Shown piece by piece: positions 33,994 to 41,232 of a DNA stretch of 64,000 nucleotides; the stretch's first letter is position 1; the number at the start of each line of letters is the position of its first letter. The DNA is from Qipengyuania_B thermophila (GTDB taxonomy: Bacteria; Pseudomonadota; Alphaproteobacteria; Sphingomonadales; Sphingomonadaceae), in the NCBI RefSeq assembly GCF_004153605.1, contig NZ_SDSI01000003.1, positions 55,320-119,319 on the forward strand. The letters run 5' to 3'. The translations under genes were made by a program, and so were the position numbers. The notes beneath the pieces were generated by a model. The model ran no database searches. It saw nothing but the letters and a program-made list of their open reading frames with translations, and had not been told where the DNA came from.

Positions 33994-34457
33994 GCTCTGT
34001 CACGCCTGACAATACGGGCCGGATTGCCCACCACGGTCGCGAAGGCGGGGACGGACCGTGTGACCACCGCGCCGGCGCCGACCATCGCCCGCTCGCCGAT
34101 GGTGATCCCGGGAAGGATCGTGGCGTTGGCGCCGATGGAGGCCCCGCGCTTCACCACCGTGCGCGCGAAGCGTTCGGGATAGGCCTTGGAGCGGGGGCGC
34201 AGGTCGTTCGTGAACGTCGCATTCGGTCCGACGAAGACATCGTCTTCGAGGGTGATCCCGTCCCAGAGCTGCACCCCGCTCTTCACGGTCACGTTGTCGC
34301 CGACAACGACGTCGTTCTCGATCAGGACGTGGGCGCAGATGTTGCAGTCGCGCCCGATCCGCGCCCCGGCCATGATTACGCAGAACTGCCACACCCGCGT
34401 GCCGTCACCCACGGACGGGCTCTGGACCTCTGCGGACGGGTGGACGAAGGCTGGCAT
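33990..34457 (-). CDS. fdtC: Left-handed beta-helix sugar N-acetyltransferase (FdtC/QdtC-like)
   Basis: A 155-residue hexapeptide-repeat acyltransferase: repeated [IV]GxxxxI turns (VGDGTRVWQFCVIMAGARIGRDCNICAHVLIENDVVVGDNVTVKSGVQLWDGITLEDDVFVGPNATF) and the C-terminal VGAGAVVTRSVPAFATVVGNPARIVRR. It likely acetylates the 3-amino group of the FdtB product with acetyl-CoA to give dTDP-3-acetamido-3,6-dideoxyhexose. The order fdtC-fdtA-fdtB in one coupled unit supports this over a serine or HexNAc acetyltransferase. Confidence 0.87.
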   Translation of the reverse strand: MPAFVHPSAEVQSPSVGDGTRVWQFCVIMAGARIGRDCNICAHVLIENDVVVGDNVTVKSGVQLWDGITLEDDVFVGPNATFTNDLRPRSKAYPERFARTVVKRGASIGANATILPGITIGERAMVGAGAVVTRSVPAFATVVGNPARIVRRDRA

Positions 34458-34503
34458 GTCGGAAGAACTCTCGTCGCAAGGGTGACTGGTGGGCCGGCGA
34501 TCC

Positions 34504-35775
34504 TCATCGCGCTCCGAAGCCGGTCACCATAGTGCGTATGGTCCGCACCACAATGAGCAGATCGATCCACGGAGAGTACTGCTTGATGTAGTAGAAATCG
34601 TAATGCAGCTTGCTCCGCACCGCGTCCACATCGGCGACGTGCCCTTGGCAGACCTGTGCCCAGCCTGCAATGCCGGGCCGCACGATGTGACGGTAGCGGT
34701 AGAACGGGATTTCCTTCTCGTACCACCGGGACAGCACCACGGCTTCGGGCCGGGGTCCGATCAGGCTCATCTCCCCGCGCAGCACGTTGATCAGCTGCGG
34801 CAGCTCGTCGATGCGCGATTTGCGCAGGAACCGGCCGAGCGGGGTGATCCGGTGGTCCCTGTCACGGGTGATGGCAAGATCCCGCTCGTCGCGGTCATCG
34901 CCGTCCGCGACCCGCATGGTCCTGAACTTGTAGACCCAGAACGGGCGGCCTTGGTAACCGATCCGCTGCTGGCGGAACAGGGCAGGGCCGTCCGACGTGA
35001 GCCGCACGAGCAGACCGACGAGGAGCAGCAGAGGGAGAAGCAGGAGCCCGAGAACCGCCGCCGCGAGCCAGTCCAGCACAGCCTTGAAGACCATGTAATC
35101 CTGCCGCGGGGCGAGCGAGCCGAAGCTGTTCTCCGACAGGTGCTCGAGTTCCACCCGGCCGGTCAGCGATTCAATCAGATGCTTCACATGGAAGACCGAC
35201 ACCCTGTTCAGGGCATAGTCGGCCAGGCGGCGGTCCCATTCGCTCGGCAGATCGATCCGCAGATCGGCCGCGATGGCGTCGAGGTCGCTGATGTCGTCGT
35301 CGGGCGAGGTCAGCATGCGCCATGACACGTTCGGGATGTCGTGCAGCTGCCCGACCTGCCCGAAGGGGAGAACGCCGATCGTCAGCCGCTGCCGGCGCTG
35401 CGCCAGCACGGCCATGATGAAGAACCACAGCAGGGAAATGGCAAAGCCGGCCGAAAGGTTGACCCGGTTGTAGGGAATGCGCCCGAAGACGTAGACGATC
35501 AGGAGCGCGCCAAAGGCAGCCCCGAAGGCCGGCAACGTGTAGGCGAGCGCCTCCGAGCCGGGATAGGTGGCCACATTGCGCATCAGCCACGCGCCGAGCA
35601 CGATCGCCACCATGGTGCCGGCGAGGGTGTTGTTCAGAACGCCGATGTCGCCGGGTTCCGCATCGATGGCCAGCCGCAGGAGATAGGGCAGCACCGCCGC
35701 GAGCAGCACGCCCACGGGGATCTGGAAGCGGAGGCGGGTCCAGAAGCTCGCTCGCAGGGGGCGAAGAGCCGTCAT
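34504..35775 (-). CDS. Polyprenyl-phosphate hexose-1-phosphate transferase (WbaP/PglC superfamily)
   Basis: The initiating phosphoglycosyl transferase, 423 residues. The N-terminal 150 residues hold about four membrane helices and the middle is a soluble Rossmann-like segment. The C-terminal 200 residues are the monotopic PGT domain: one hydrophobic helix, RQQRIGYQGRPFWVYKFRTMR, the Asp-Glu pair in LRKSRIDELPQLINVLRGEMSLIGPRPEAV, and RHIVRPGIAGWAQVCQGH. It loads the first sugar-1-phosphate on undecaprenyl phosphate. It is the first gene of the minus-strand operon and divergent from rmlC, fitting its role as committed step. Confidence 0.93.
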   Translation of the reverse strand: MTALRPLRASFWTRLRFQIPVGVLLAAVLPYLLRLAIDAEPGDIGVLNNTLAGTMVAIVLGAWLMRNVATYPGSEALAYTLPAFGAAFGALLIVYVFGRIPYNRVNLSAGFAISLLWFFIMAVLAQRRQRLTIGVLPFGQVGQLHDIPNVSWRMLTSPDDDISDLDAIAADLRIDLPSEWDRRLADYALNRVSVFHVKHLIESLTGRVELEHLSENSFGSLAPRQDYMVFKAVLDWLAAAVLGLLLLPLLLLVGLLVRLTSDGPALFRQQRIGYQGRPFWVYKFRTMRVADGDDRDERDLAITRDRDHRITPLGRFLRKSRIDELPQLINVLRGEMSLIGPRPEAVVLSRWYEKEIPFYRYRHIVRPGIAGWAQVCQGHVADVDAVRSKLHYDFYYIKQYSPWIDLLIVVRTIRTMVTGFGAR

Positions 35776-35958
35776 CTCGGAAGAAGCCGGTCCGGGCGCG
35801 GCGCCGGTGAGGCCTCGCGGGGTGACAAGGCCCGCCGAACGCCGATCGTCTCGAGGAAAAGAATCGAAAAAGTCACGATGACCCGGACAGCGTTCCAGAA
35901 GGCATGCGGATTGGCAGCGCGGCGCAATAGCGGTTGTTCCGGCGGACGTGAATAGCTA
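35776..35958. promoter_or_regulatory. Divergent promoter region, sugar transferase / rmlCBDA
   Basis: 183 bases separate the starts of two oppositely directed operons that share dTDP-4-oxo-6-deoxyglucose as a branch point. Both promoters must lie here. The middle part (about 35850-35885) is locally AT-richer (GAAAAGAATCGAAAAAGTC), as expected for a promoter, but I could not fix -35/-10 boxes with confidence. Confidence 0.5.
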
Positions 35959-36543
35959 ATGGCCGCGCCAATGTCGCCCGGCACCGTTCGCATCATTTCT
36001 CCTGTTCGTCACGGCGATGCGCGTGGCTGGCTGTCCGAGGTGTGGGTGGAGGAGCGCTGGCGCGATTACGGTGTCGACTGCCGGTTCGTGCAGGACAATC
36101 ACAGCTATTCCGCCGCGCAGTTTACCTTGCGCGGGCTCCATTTCCAGACGCCGGACCGGGCGCAGGCCAAGCTGGTCCGTTGCGTGCGCGGCCGGATCTT
36201 CGACGCGGTCGTGGATGTGAGAGCGGGTTCGCCCACCTTTGGCCAGTGGGTCGGCGCGGAACTTTCGGCGGACAACGGCAAGCAGCTGTTCGTGCCGGAA
36301 GGCTTCGCGCACGGGTTCCTGACCCTCGAGCCGGACTGTGAGGTTCTCTACAAGGTGTCCGACACCTTCGCGCCGGCACACGACGCCGGCGTGCGGTGGG
36401 ACTCGGCGGGCATCGCCTGGCCGCTGCCGCCGGACGTCATGCCGACGGTGAGCGACAAGGACGCCCGCCTGCCGGTGCTTGCCGATTTCGATAGCCCGTT
36501 CACCTATGGCGGCGGTCCACTCACTCTTGTCCAGCAGGACTGA
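35959..36543 (+). CDS. rmlC: dTDP-4-dehydrorhamnose 3,5-epimerase
   Basis: Third step of dTDP-L-rhamnose synthesis. A 194-residue cupin with the catalytic histidine in TLRGLHFQ (H61), the preceding DNHSYS and GDARGWLSEVW motifs, and FVPEGFAHGFLTL. YKVSDTFAPAHDAGVRWDS completes the active site. ATG 35959 or the ATG four codons later may be used. It is the first gene of rmlCBDA and is 7 bases from rmlB. Confidence 0.95.
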   Translation: MAAPMSPGTVRIISPVRHGDARGWLSEVWVEERWRDYGVDCRFVQDNHSYSAAQFTLRGLHFQTPDRAQAKLVRCVRGRIFDAVVDVRAGSPTFGQWVGAELSADNGKQLFVPEGFAHGFLTLEPDCEVLYKVSDTFAPAHDAGVRWDSAGIAWPLPPDVMPTVSDKDARLPVLADFDSPFTYGGGPLTLVQQD

Positions 36544-36550
36544 ACTTCCC

Positions 36551-37603
36551 ATGCGCATTTTCGTCACCGGCGGCGCCGGATTCATCGGCTCGGCCCTCGT
36601 GCGGCATCTCATCCGCCACACCGGCCATCACGTGCTCAACTTCGACAAGCTGACCTATGCCGGCTCGCTCACGACGGTCGAGGAAGTGGCGCATTCGGAC
36701 CGGTACCGCTTCGTGCAGGGCGACATCTGCTCGGCCGAGGCGGTGCGCAGCGCCATTGCCGAGTTCCGCCCGGACGTCATCACCCATCTGGCCGCCGAGA
36801 GTCACGTCGACCGCTCGATCGACGGACCGGGCCAGTTCGTGCAGACCAACCTCGTCGGCACCTTCGTGATGTTGTCCGAGGCAAGGCACTTCTGGTCGCA
36901 GCTCGACGAGGAGGCAGCCTCGCGCTTCCGGTTCCACCATATTTCGACGGACGAGGTGTACGGGTCGCTCGGGGAAAGCGGGCTGTTCACCGAAGACACC
37001 TGCTACGACCCGCGTTCGCCCTATTCGGCGTCCAAGGCCGGGTCCGATCATCTCGTTTCCGCATGGGGGCACACCTACGGACTGCCGGTGATCATCACCA
37101 ACTGCTCCAACAACTATGGTCCCTACCACTTCCCGGAAAAGCTCATCCCGCTGTTCATCGTCCGTGCCCTGGCCGGGGAGTCGTTGCCGATTTACGGCAA
37201 AGGCGATCAGGTGCGCGACTGGCTGTTCGTCGATGACCATGTCCGGGCGCTGCAGGCGGTGTTCGAACGCGGCGCCATCGGGCGCACCTACAATGTCGGC
37301 GGCAATTGCGAGAAGCGGAACATCGAGGTCGGCCAGGCGGTCTGCGCGATCCTCGACCGGCTGCGGCCGCGCGAGGACGGCCGCTCCTACGCCGAACAGC
37401 TCACGCACGTGCCTGACCGTCCGGGGCACGACAAGCGCTACGCCATCGACGCGTCACGCATCACCCGGGAGCTCGGCTGGTCGCCGGCCGAGACCTTCGA
37501 ATCGGGGCTGAACAAGACGGTGCGGTGGTATCTCGACAACGAGGCATGGTGGCGCCCGCTCGTCGAGAGGCGGGCCGCGGAGCGACGCGGCCTGCTTTCA
37601 TAG
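36551..37603 (+). CDS. rmlB: dTDP-glucose 4,6-dehydratase
   Basis: A 350-residue extended SDR enzyme that makes dTDP-4-oxo-6-deoxyglucose, the shared precursor for RmlC/D and FdtA. NAD motif VTGGAGFIGS, HLAAESHVDRSI, active-site HISTDEVYGSLG with the DE pair, catalytic SPYSASKAGSD (YxxxK), and TNCSNNYGPYHFPEKLIPL are all present. ATG 36551 is 7 bases from the rmlC stop and gives the exact family N-terminus. Confidence 0.97.
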   Translation: MRIFVTGGAGFIGSALVRHLIRHTGHHVLNFDKLTYAGSLTTVEEVAHSDRYRFVQGDICSAEAVRSAIAEFRPDVITHLAAESHVDRSIDGPGQFVQTNLVGTFVMLSEARHFWSQLDEEAASRFRFHHISTDEVYGSLGESGLFTEDTCYDPRSPYSASKAGSDHLVSAWGHTYGLPVIITNCSNNYGPYHFPEKLIPLFIVRALAGESLPIYGKGDQVRDWLFVDDHVRALQAVFERGAIGRTYNVGGNCEKRNIEVGQAVCAILDRLRPREDGRSYAEQLTHVPDRPGHDKRYAIDASRITRELGWSPAETFESGLNKTVRWYLDNEAWWRPLVERRAAERRGLLS

Positions 37604-37605
37604 TC

Positions 37606-38493
37606 ATGCGGCCGATCCTCGTCACCGGTGGCACGGGCCAGGTCGGCCACGAGCTTGCGCGTCTCGACTGGCCCGAAGGGTTTCGACCGGCCGTGCTCTC
37701 CCGTGCAGAGGCCGACCTCACCGATGCCGCGGCGCTGCATCGGCTGGTGACAGGACAGCCGTGGGCGGCGGTGATCAACGCCGGCGCGTACACGGCCGTG
37801 GACGCGGCTGAAGGCGACCCGGCGACGGCCTGGGCCGTGAACGCCTTGGGGCCTGAGGCGCTGGCGCAGCTTTGCCGCGACCGCGCCATACCTCTCGTGC
37901 AGGTGTCGACCGACTACGTCTTCGACGGCACCAAGCAGGAAGCCTGGTGCGAAGACGATCCCGTCGGCCCGCTCGGCGTGTATGGAGCCTCGAAGCTTGG
38001 AGGCGAGCTGGCGGTGCGCGCGTCCGGAGTTCGCCACGCCATCGTCCGCACGGCCTGGGTGGTGAGCGCCCACGGGTCGAACTTTCTCAAGACGATGCTG
38101 CGTCTCGCCGGCGAAGGAAGGGAGCTGGCCGTCGTGGCCGATCAGCGCGGCAGCCCCACGGCGGCCGCCGACCTTGCCGCCGCTCTCGCCGCGATGGCCG
38201 TGCGCCTCGCCACCGACGGGTCGGCGCCGTCCGGCACCTATCATTTCGCCAATTCGGGCAGCACGACCTGGCACGGTCTTGCCGAGCACATCTTTGCCGG
38301 GGCCGCCGCGCGCGGACGGCCGCAGCCGGTTCTGCGCGCCACGACCACGGCAGACTACCCCACGCCGGCCCGCCGTCCGGCCAACTCGCTGCTGTCGACG
38401 CGGAAGATCGCCTCGGATTACGGGATCGCGCCACGGCCATGGCAGAGCGGGATCGACGCCATTCTCGACGAACTGATTGGAGAGCCAAGGTGA
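37606..38493 (+). CDS. rmlD: dTDP-4-dehydrorhamnose reductase
   Basis: The last step of dTDP-L-rhamnose synthesis, 295 residues. NAD(P) motif ILVTGGTGQVGHEL, NAGAYTAVDAAE, STDYVFDGTKQEAW and catalytic PLGVYGASKLGGE (YxxxK), then RTAWVVSAHGSNFLKTM and the substrate-binding VVADQRGSPT. Two bases separate it from rmlB; its TGA overlaps the GTG of rmlA. Confidence 0.96.
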   Translation: MRPILVTGGTGQVGHELARLDWPEGFRPAVLSRAEADLTDAAALHRLVTGQPWAAVINAGAYTAVDAAEGDPATAWAVNALGPEALAQLCRDRAIPLVQVSTDYVFDGTKQEAWCEDDPVGPLGVYGASKLGGELAVRASGVRHAIVRTAWVVSAHGSNFLKTMLRLAGEGRELAVVADQRGSPTAAADLAAALAAMAVRLATDGSAPSGTYHFANSGSTTWHGLAEHIFAGAAARGRPQPVLRATTTADYPTPARRPANSLLSTRKIASDYGIAPRPWQSGIDAILDELIGEPR

Positions 38494-39359
38494 AAGGCAT
38501 CATTCTTGCCGGGGGATCGGGAACGCGGCTGCACCCGGCGACGCTGGCGATGAACAAGCAGTTGCTGCCGGTCTACGACAAGCCGATGATCTACTATCCG
38601 CTCTCGGTGCTGATGCTGGCCGGCATCCGCGAGGTGCTGATCATCTCGTCGCCGGAGTTTCTCGACAATTACCGGCGCATGTTCGCGGACGGCTCCGCGT
38701 GGGGACTGGCCATGTCCTACGCCGAACAGCCGCAACCGGACGGTCTGGCGCAGGCGTTCACCATCGGTGCCGATTTCATCGGCAACGAGCGGGTCGCGCT
38801 CGTGCTTGGCGACAACATCTTCTTCGGCGCTCATCTGGTCGACCTTCTGGCGTCGGCCCGCCAGCGCGAAGTCGGCGCCACCGTGTTCAGCTACCGCGTG
38901 GAGGACCCGGAGCGGTATGGCGTGGTCGAGCTCGGGCCGGACGGCCGGGCCGTCAGCCTGGAAGAGAAGCCGGCCAAACCCCGCTCGAACTGTGCGGTCA
39001 CCGGGCTCTACTTCTACGACAACCGGGTGGTGGACTTCGCGCGCACGCTGAAACCGTCCGCCCGCGGCGAGTACGAGATCACGGATCTCAACGCCATCTA
39101 CATGGAGCGGGGTGAGCTTCATGTGGAGCAGATGGGCCGCGGATACGCGTGGCTGGACACGGGAACCCATGACTCGCTGCTCGAGGCGAGCGAATTCGTG
39201 CGCACCATCCAGCACCGCCAGGGGGTCCAGATCGCCTGCCTCGAGGAAATCGCCTTCCAGCAGGGCTGGATCAGCGCCGATGCGGCGCGCTCCCGGGGGG
39301 AGCAGCTGAAAAAGACGGCGTATGGCCGCGCCATCCTGGACGCCGTGGATCACGCTTGA
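38490..39359 (+). CDS. rmlA: Glucose-1-phosphate thymidylyltransferase
   Basis: Makes dTDP-glucose from dTTP and glucose-1-phosphate, 289 residues. The nucleotidyl-transferase motif is KGIILAGGSGTRLHPAT, followed by NKQLLPVYDKPMIYYPLS, LGDNIFFG and EEKPAKPRSNCAVTGLYFYD. A GTG start at 38490 overlaps the rmlD stop (GTGA) and gives the family N-terminus. Last gene of rmlCBDA; no hairpin terminator is visible after it. Confidence 0.96.
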   Translation: MKGIILAGGSGTRLHPATLAMNKQLLPVYDKPMIYYPLSVLMLAGIREVLIISSPEFLDNYRRMFADGSAWGLAMSYAEQPQPDGLAQAFTIGADFIGNERVALVLGDNIFFGAHLVDLLASARQREVGATVFSYRVEDPERYGVVELGPDGRAVSLEEKPAKPRSNCAVTGLYFYDNRVVDFARTLKPSARGEYEITDLNAIYMERGELHVEQMGRGYAWLDTGTHDSLLEASEFVRTIQHRQGVQIACLEEIAFQQGWISADAARSRGEQLKKTAYGRAILDAVDHA

Positions 39360-39451
39360 AGCGCCCACGCCGCGCAAGGCCGTTGCCCCATCGGGAGGCG
39401 CGCGCAGTTCGGGTCTGAAGACGATCGGCAGGCGCCGCGATGGATCAGGAG

Positions 39452-39474
39452 TGGCGGGACGGAGGGATTCGAAC
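39452..39474 (-). other. tRNA 3'-end-like fragment, island junction
   Basis: On the minus strand GTTCGAATCCCTCC followed by GTCCCGCCA has the T-loop GTTCGAATC and a run ending in CCA, as at the 3' end of a tRNA. No matching acceptor 5' strand, D-arm or anticodon arm lies upstream, so it is a fragment. Such pieces are left where a tyrosine integrase used a tRNA gene. It sits exactly between the polysaccharide locus and the McrBC/Rhs block, though no integrase gene is in the window. Confidence 0.55.
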
Positions 39475-39522
39475 GTCTAAGCCACGGCGTTGAAATTGCA
39501 AGACTTCTTCACTACGCGAAAC

Positions 39523-39546
39523 TTTACGCCCACATTTACGCCCACA
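39523..39546 (+). repeat. Perfect tandem 12-mer
   Basis: TTTACGCCCACA occurs twice in direct succession (39523-39534 and 39535-39546), 49 bases from the tRNA-like fragment. Short direct repeats beside such a fragment resemble the arm-type sites of an integrase attachment region. The following bases (CACTTTCACAAAGTG) form a small palindrome. Confidence 0.55.
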
Positions 39547-39915
39547 CTTTCACAAAGTGTCCGTGAATCCATTCAGAATCAGACGCTCCCGGCAACGTCC
39601 GGGGGCAGAGAGACCGGGCGGCGATCAAATAGCGCCCGCGCACCTTCTTGCCAATCTCCTGTGAACACCTGGCGACCCGTCCGGACGGGTTTTGCCGAGG
39701 CTTTCATCGAGGCAACTCAGCAGGTGCATGGGAGCGGGTGATCGCGGCGGATGGTGGGAGACAGCTTGCATATCTCTGTTGAGCTGCCCCTGCGGCCGCT
39801 TGTTACCAATTCCGGATGCCGCACCGATCATTGCCGGGAGCTCGGGTCGAACATCCGGGAGCAATATCCCGGACTCGATGACCCAATGGCCAAACCGCTC
39901 CCTCTCCTTTCGCTG
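39547..39915. other. Non-coding stretch left of mcrC
   Basis: About 370 bases. Short open frames exist on both strands but none has a ribosome binding site, a recognisable motif or consistent codon use. Composition is mixed, as in island flanks. I see no RNA gene. Confidence 0.5.
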
Positions 39916-41232
39916 CTAGGCGGCTACGGACTCCGTCGGGTGAAGGCGCAGATCATCGATTGAAAGCAGGTCCCTCAATTGCCCGACCGCCGCCTTGGGA
40001 TTGGAGAGGGACAGTGTCGCGACGCCGATCCTGCTGTCGTCGGTCCCGTTGATCCGATGCACGCAGGTCAGCCCGGCGGCCTCAGACCCCAAGCCTCCGT
40101 GGTGCGGGTAGAGGAGCAGCAGCCGTGCGCACTGGTAGACGTGGGCATAGGCCATCATCTGGTAGACGTCGGCCTGGCCGACACCGTACTTTGGATCGTC
40201 GATGGCCCCCTTGAGGCGTTTCCACTTGGTGTCGATGACGAGCACCGGGGCGCCTCGGCTGGCTATTGTGATGTCCGGCTTCGTCGCGAAGCGGTTTTGG
40301 CCTGAGTGCAAGTCAGCTAAGGCATAGCCCCGGGGACCCTGCAGGCGGACCTCAAAGCCCGTTCCAGACAGGGCGCGAGCAAGGCTCCGTCCGACGAACT
40401 CCTCGAACAGCTTGTTCATCTCGAAGAGGAGGGAGAAGCCCCTAACGTCACCACTGCTCGTCGTCTGGAAGCGGTCGCCGAGAAGCAGCTTAGCCAAGGA
40501 AAGTAGTTGCGCCCACGAGCGGTTGGTTCGGTCGATAACGACCTGGTGCCACGGAAGGGCTTTGACGGGCAGCGCGGTGATGTCGGCGAAGGCAAAGCTA
40601 AGCTCCGCCAGTCGCCGCTGGTTCTCCGGCGCCCTCGCAACCTTGGCGAGTTTCATCACCGCTGCTTTCATGATCTGGTTGAGGGCGATATCGGCGCTCA
40701 GCTCGTCATAGCGGCACGCCAATCGCTGCGGACTGGCTGCAAGCACTGTGAATTGCCGCTTGACGTCCAACCTGCCCCGGAGGGCCGCGAGGTCATCTTC
40801 ATGCGGCACGTAGCGGCGGGGAAGACCGCGGTGGAGCGCCTCGAACAGACGGTCGCAGAACAGCCGGATCAGGATTTCGAGCAGGTCGTCCCGCTGCCAT
40901 CCGAGATCCGTCAGGGCGCCCTCGACGATGTCAAGATCGAGCACGACCGCGAGCATGTGGACTAGGCTTCGACGCGCGGCTGCGTCGCTTTCGTTGCCGT
41001 CGATCTTTGGGAGGATCTCAAGCGTCACGTCATCGGCAGCGATGACGCCGACGACCTGCTGGGCGCGCAGCTTCTTTGGATGGTTGACCAGGATGCGCTC
41101 GCCATCGAGGCCGGCCGACCGAACGGCGGCCGCGCATTCGACGACGCGGTCCGCGGCCGCCCTGCTGAAGGAACCTGGGCCGGGCTCCTCGATCGGGATA
41201 TAATCCCACTCGCGGACGCTTCGGCGGATCAT
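39916..41232 (-). CDS. mcrC: McrC-like 5-methylcytosine restriction nuclease subunit
   Basis: Nuclease partner of McrB in modification-dependent DNA restriction, 438 residues. The N-terminal domain (ILVNHPKKLRAQQVVGVIAADDVTLEILPKID, then an LVHMLAVVLDL helix) is the McrB-binding part. The C-terminal PD-(D/E)xK nuclease is visible: FATKPDITI (D320) and PVLVIDTKWKRL (D334, K336), followed by DVYQMMAYAHVYQC with the helix Gln. All catalytic residues are intact. Its ATG overlaps the mcrB stop (ATGA, 41229-41232), as usual for this pair. Confidence 0.93.
   Translation of the reverse strand: MIRRSVREWDYIPIEEPGPGSFSRAAADRVVECAAAVRSAGLDGERILVNHPKKLRAQQVVGVIAADDVTLEILPKIDGNESDAAARRSLVHMLAVVLDLDIVEGALTDLGWQRDDLLEILIRLFCDRLFEALHRGLPRRYVPHEDDLAALRGRLDVKRQFTVLAASPQRLACRYDELSADIALNQIMKAAVMKLAKVARAPENQRRLAELSFAFADITALPVKALPWHQVVIDRTNRSWAQLLSLAKLLLGDRFQTTSSGDVRGFSLLFEMNKLFEEFVGRSLARALSGTGFEVRLQGPRGYALADLHSGQNRFATKPDITIASRGAPVLVIDTKWKRLKGAIDDPKYGVGQADVYQMMAYAHVYQCARLLLLYPHHGGLGSEAAGLTCVHRINGTDDSRIGVATLSLSNPKAAVGQLRDLLSIDDLRLHPTESVAA

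Noticed and set aside
39452..39530. Complete tRNA gene
   Set aside because: Only a T-loop and CCA-like end are found; no acceptor 5' strand, D-arm or anticodon arm can be folded.
39523..39546. CRISPR array
   Set aside because: Two adjacent 12-mers without spacers do not make an array; no cas genes are present in the window.
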